A DNA stretch of 64,000 nt from Actinopolymorpha sp. NPDC004070 (GTDB lineage Bacteria > Actinomycetota > Actinomycetes > Propionibacteriales > Actinopolymorphaceae), in contig NZ_JBEXMJ010000001.1 of NCBI RefSeq assembly GCF_040610475.1, positions 682,001-746,000 of the forward strand, in the 5' to 3' direction. This document shows positions 63,999 through 64,000 of this stretch, piece after piece. Below the pieces are notes generated by a model, which saw nothing but the letters and a program-made list of their open reading frames with translations, had not been told where the DNA came from and did not search any database. The position numbers and the translations under genes are program-made. The first letter of the stretch is position 1, and each line of letters begins with the position of its first letter.

Positions 63999-64000
63999 AA

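Overview
This 64 kb window is very GC-rich, compact, and uses ATGA/TGATG overlaps, GTG starts and GGAGG-type ribosome sites. It comes from the chromosome of an actinomycete (Actinomycetota). The F420-type LLM oxidoreductase, the CysO/CysM/Mec system, DUF3039 and DUF2017 proteins, the ClpS-murI-rph-rdgB block, many Tat signals and a tRNA-Leu next to bcp all point that way. I cannot fix the genus from sequence alone. No rRNA, CRISPR array, prophage, integrase or insertion sequence was seen.

Layout. 0-6.5 kb: sulfatase, processive hyaluronan-synthase-like glycosyltransferase, LLM oxidoreductase, NAD-dependent epimerase and a methyltransferase. 6.6-13.4 kb: a DesK/LiaS-type kinase and LuxR-type regulator, a secreted DUF1023-like hydrolase, a frameshifted DUF1707/DUF4870 membrane protein, an MFS transporter, and a stand-alone PheS-like protein with an FDX-ACB domain. 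13.9-22.2 kb: ABC exporter, malic enzyme, VanZ-like protein, YqgE, DUF3039, two tandem paralogous small proteins, an SF2 helicase and an Lrp regulator. 22.4-31 kb: 4-hydroxyphenylpyruvate dioxygenase, a GlcD-like flavoprotein, and a complete five-gene Opp/Dpp-type importer behind a LacI-type operator. 31-39 kb: a second DUF1023-like hydrolase with an acyltransferase, then fumarylacetoacetase, an unknown partner protein, an MFS transporter and homogentisate dioxygenase. With HPPD this gives three enzymes of the tyrosine-homogentisate pathway in one window. 39-50.7 kb: a flippase-like membrane protein divergent from a glycosyltransferase-methyltransferase fusion, aldo/keto reductase, secreted 5'-nucleotidase, a MocR regulator divergent from GNAT and PaiB-like genes, a decayed methyltransferase, an AraC regulator and a hydrolase. 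50.8-64 kb: a fused Fe-S/molybdopterin oxidoreductase, then conserved housekeeping genes: pncA-pncB, clpS, DUF2017, mec, cysO, cysM, murI, an MBL hydrolase, rph, rdgB, a glycosyltransferase, tRNA-Leu(UAG) and bcp.

A recurring pattern is a TAnnnT hexamer ending 6-8 nt before the start codon. At least 12 genes and one short ORF show it, which suggests many leaderless transcripts. One pair (39447 on minus, 39495 on plus) packs two divergent leaderless promoters into 47 bp.

Other unexplained structure includes a perfect 46-nt palindrome inside the importer operon, a long hairpin upstream of murI, a 19-bp minisatellite at the end of mec, and several candidate operators. I found no convincing new defence or secretion system. 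The least explained items are the PheS-like ligase homologue, the fumarylacetoacetase-linked unknown protein, the tandem small proteins at 18.6-19.3 kb and the glycosyltransferase-methyltransferase fusion. Most of the other long open frames are GC-driven shadows.
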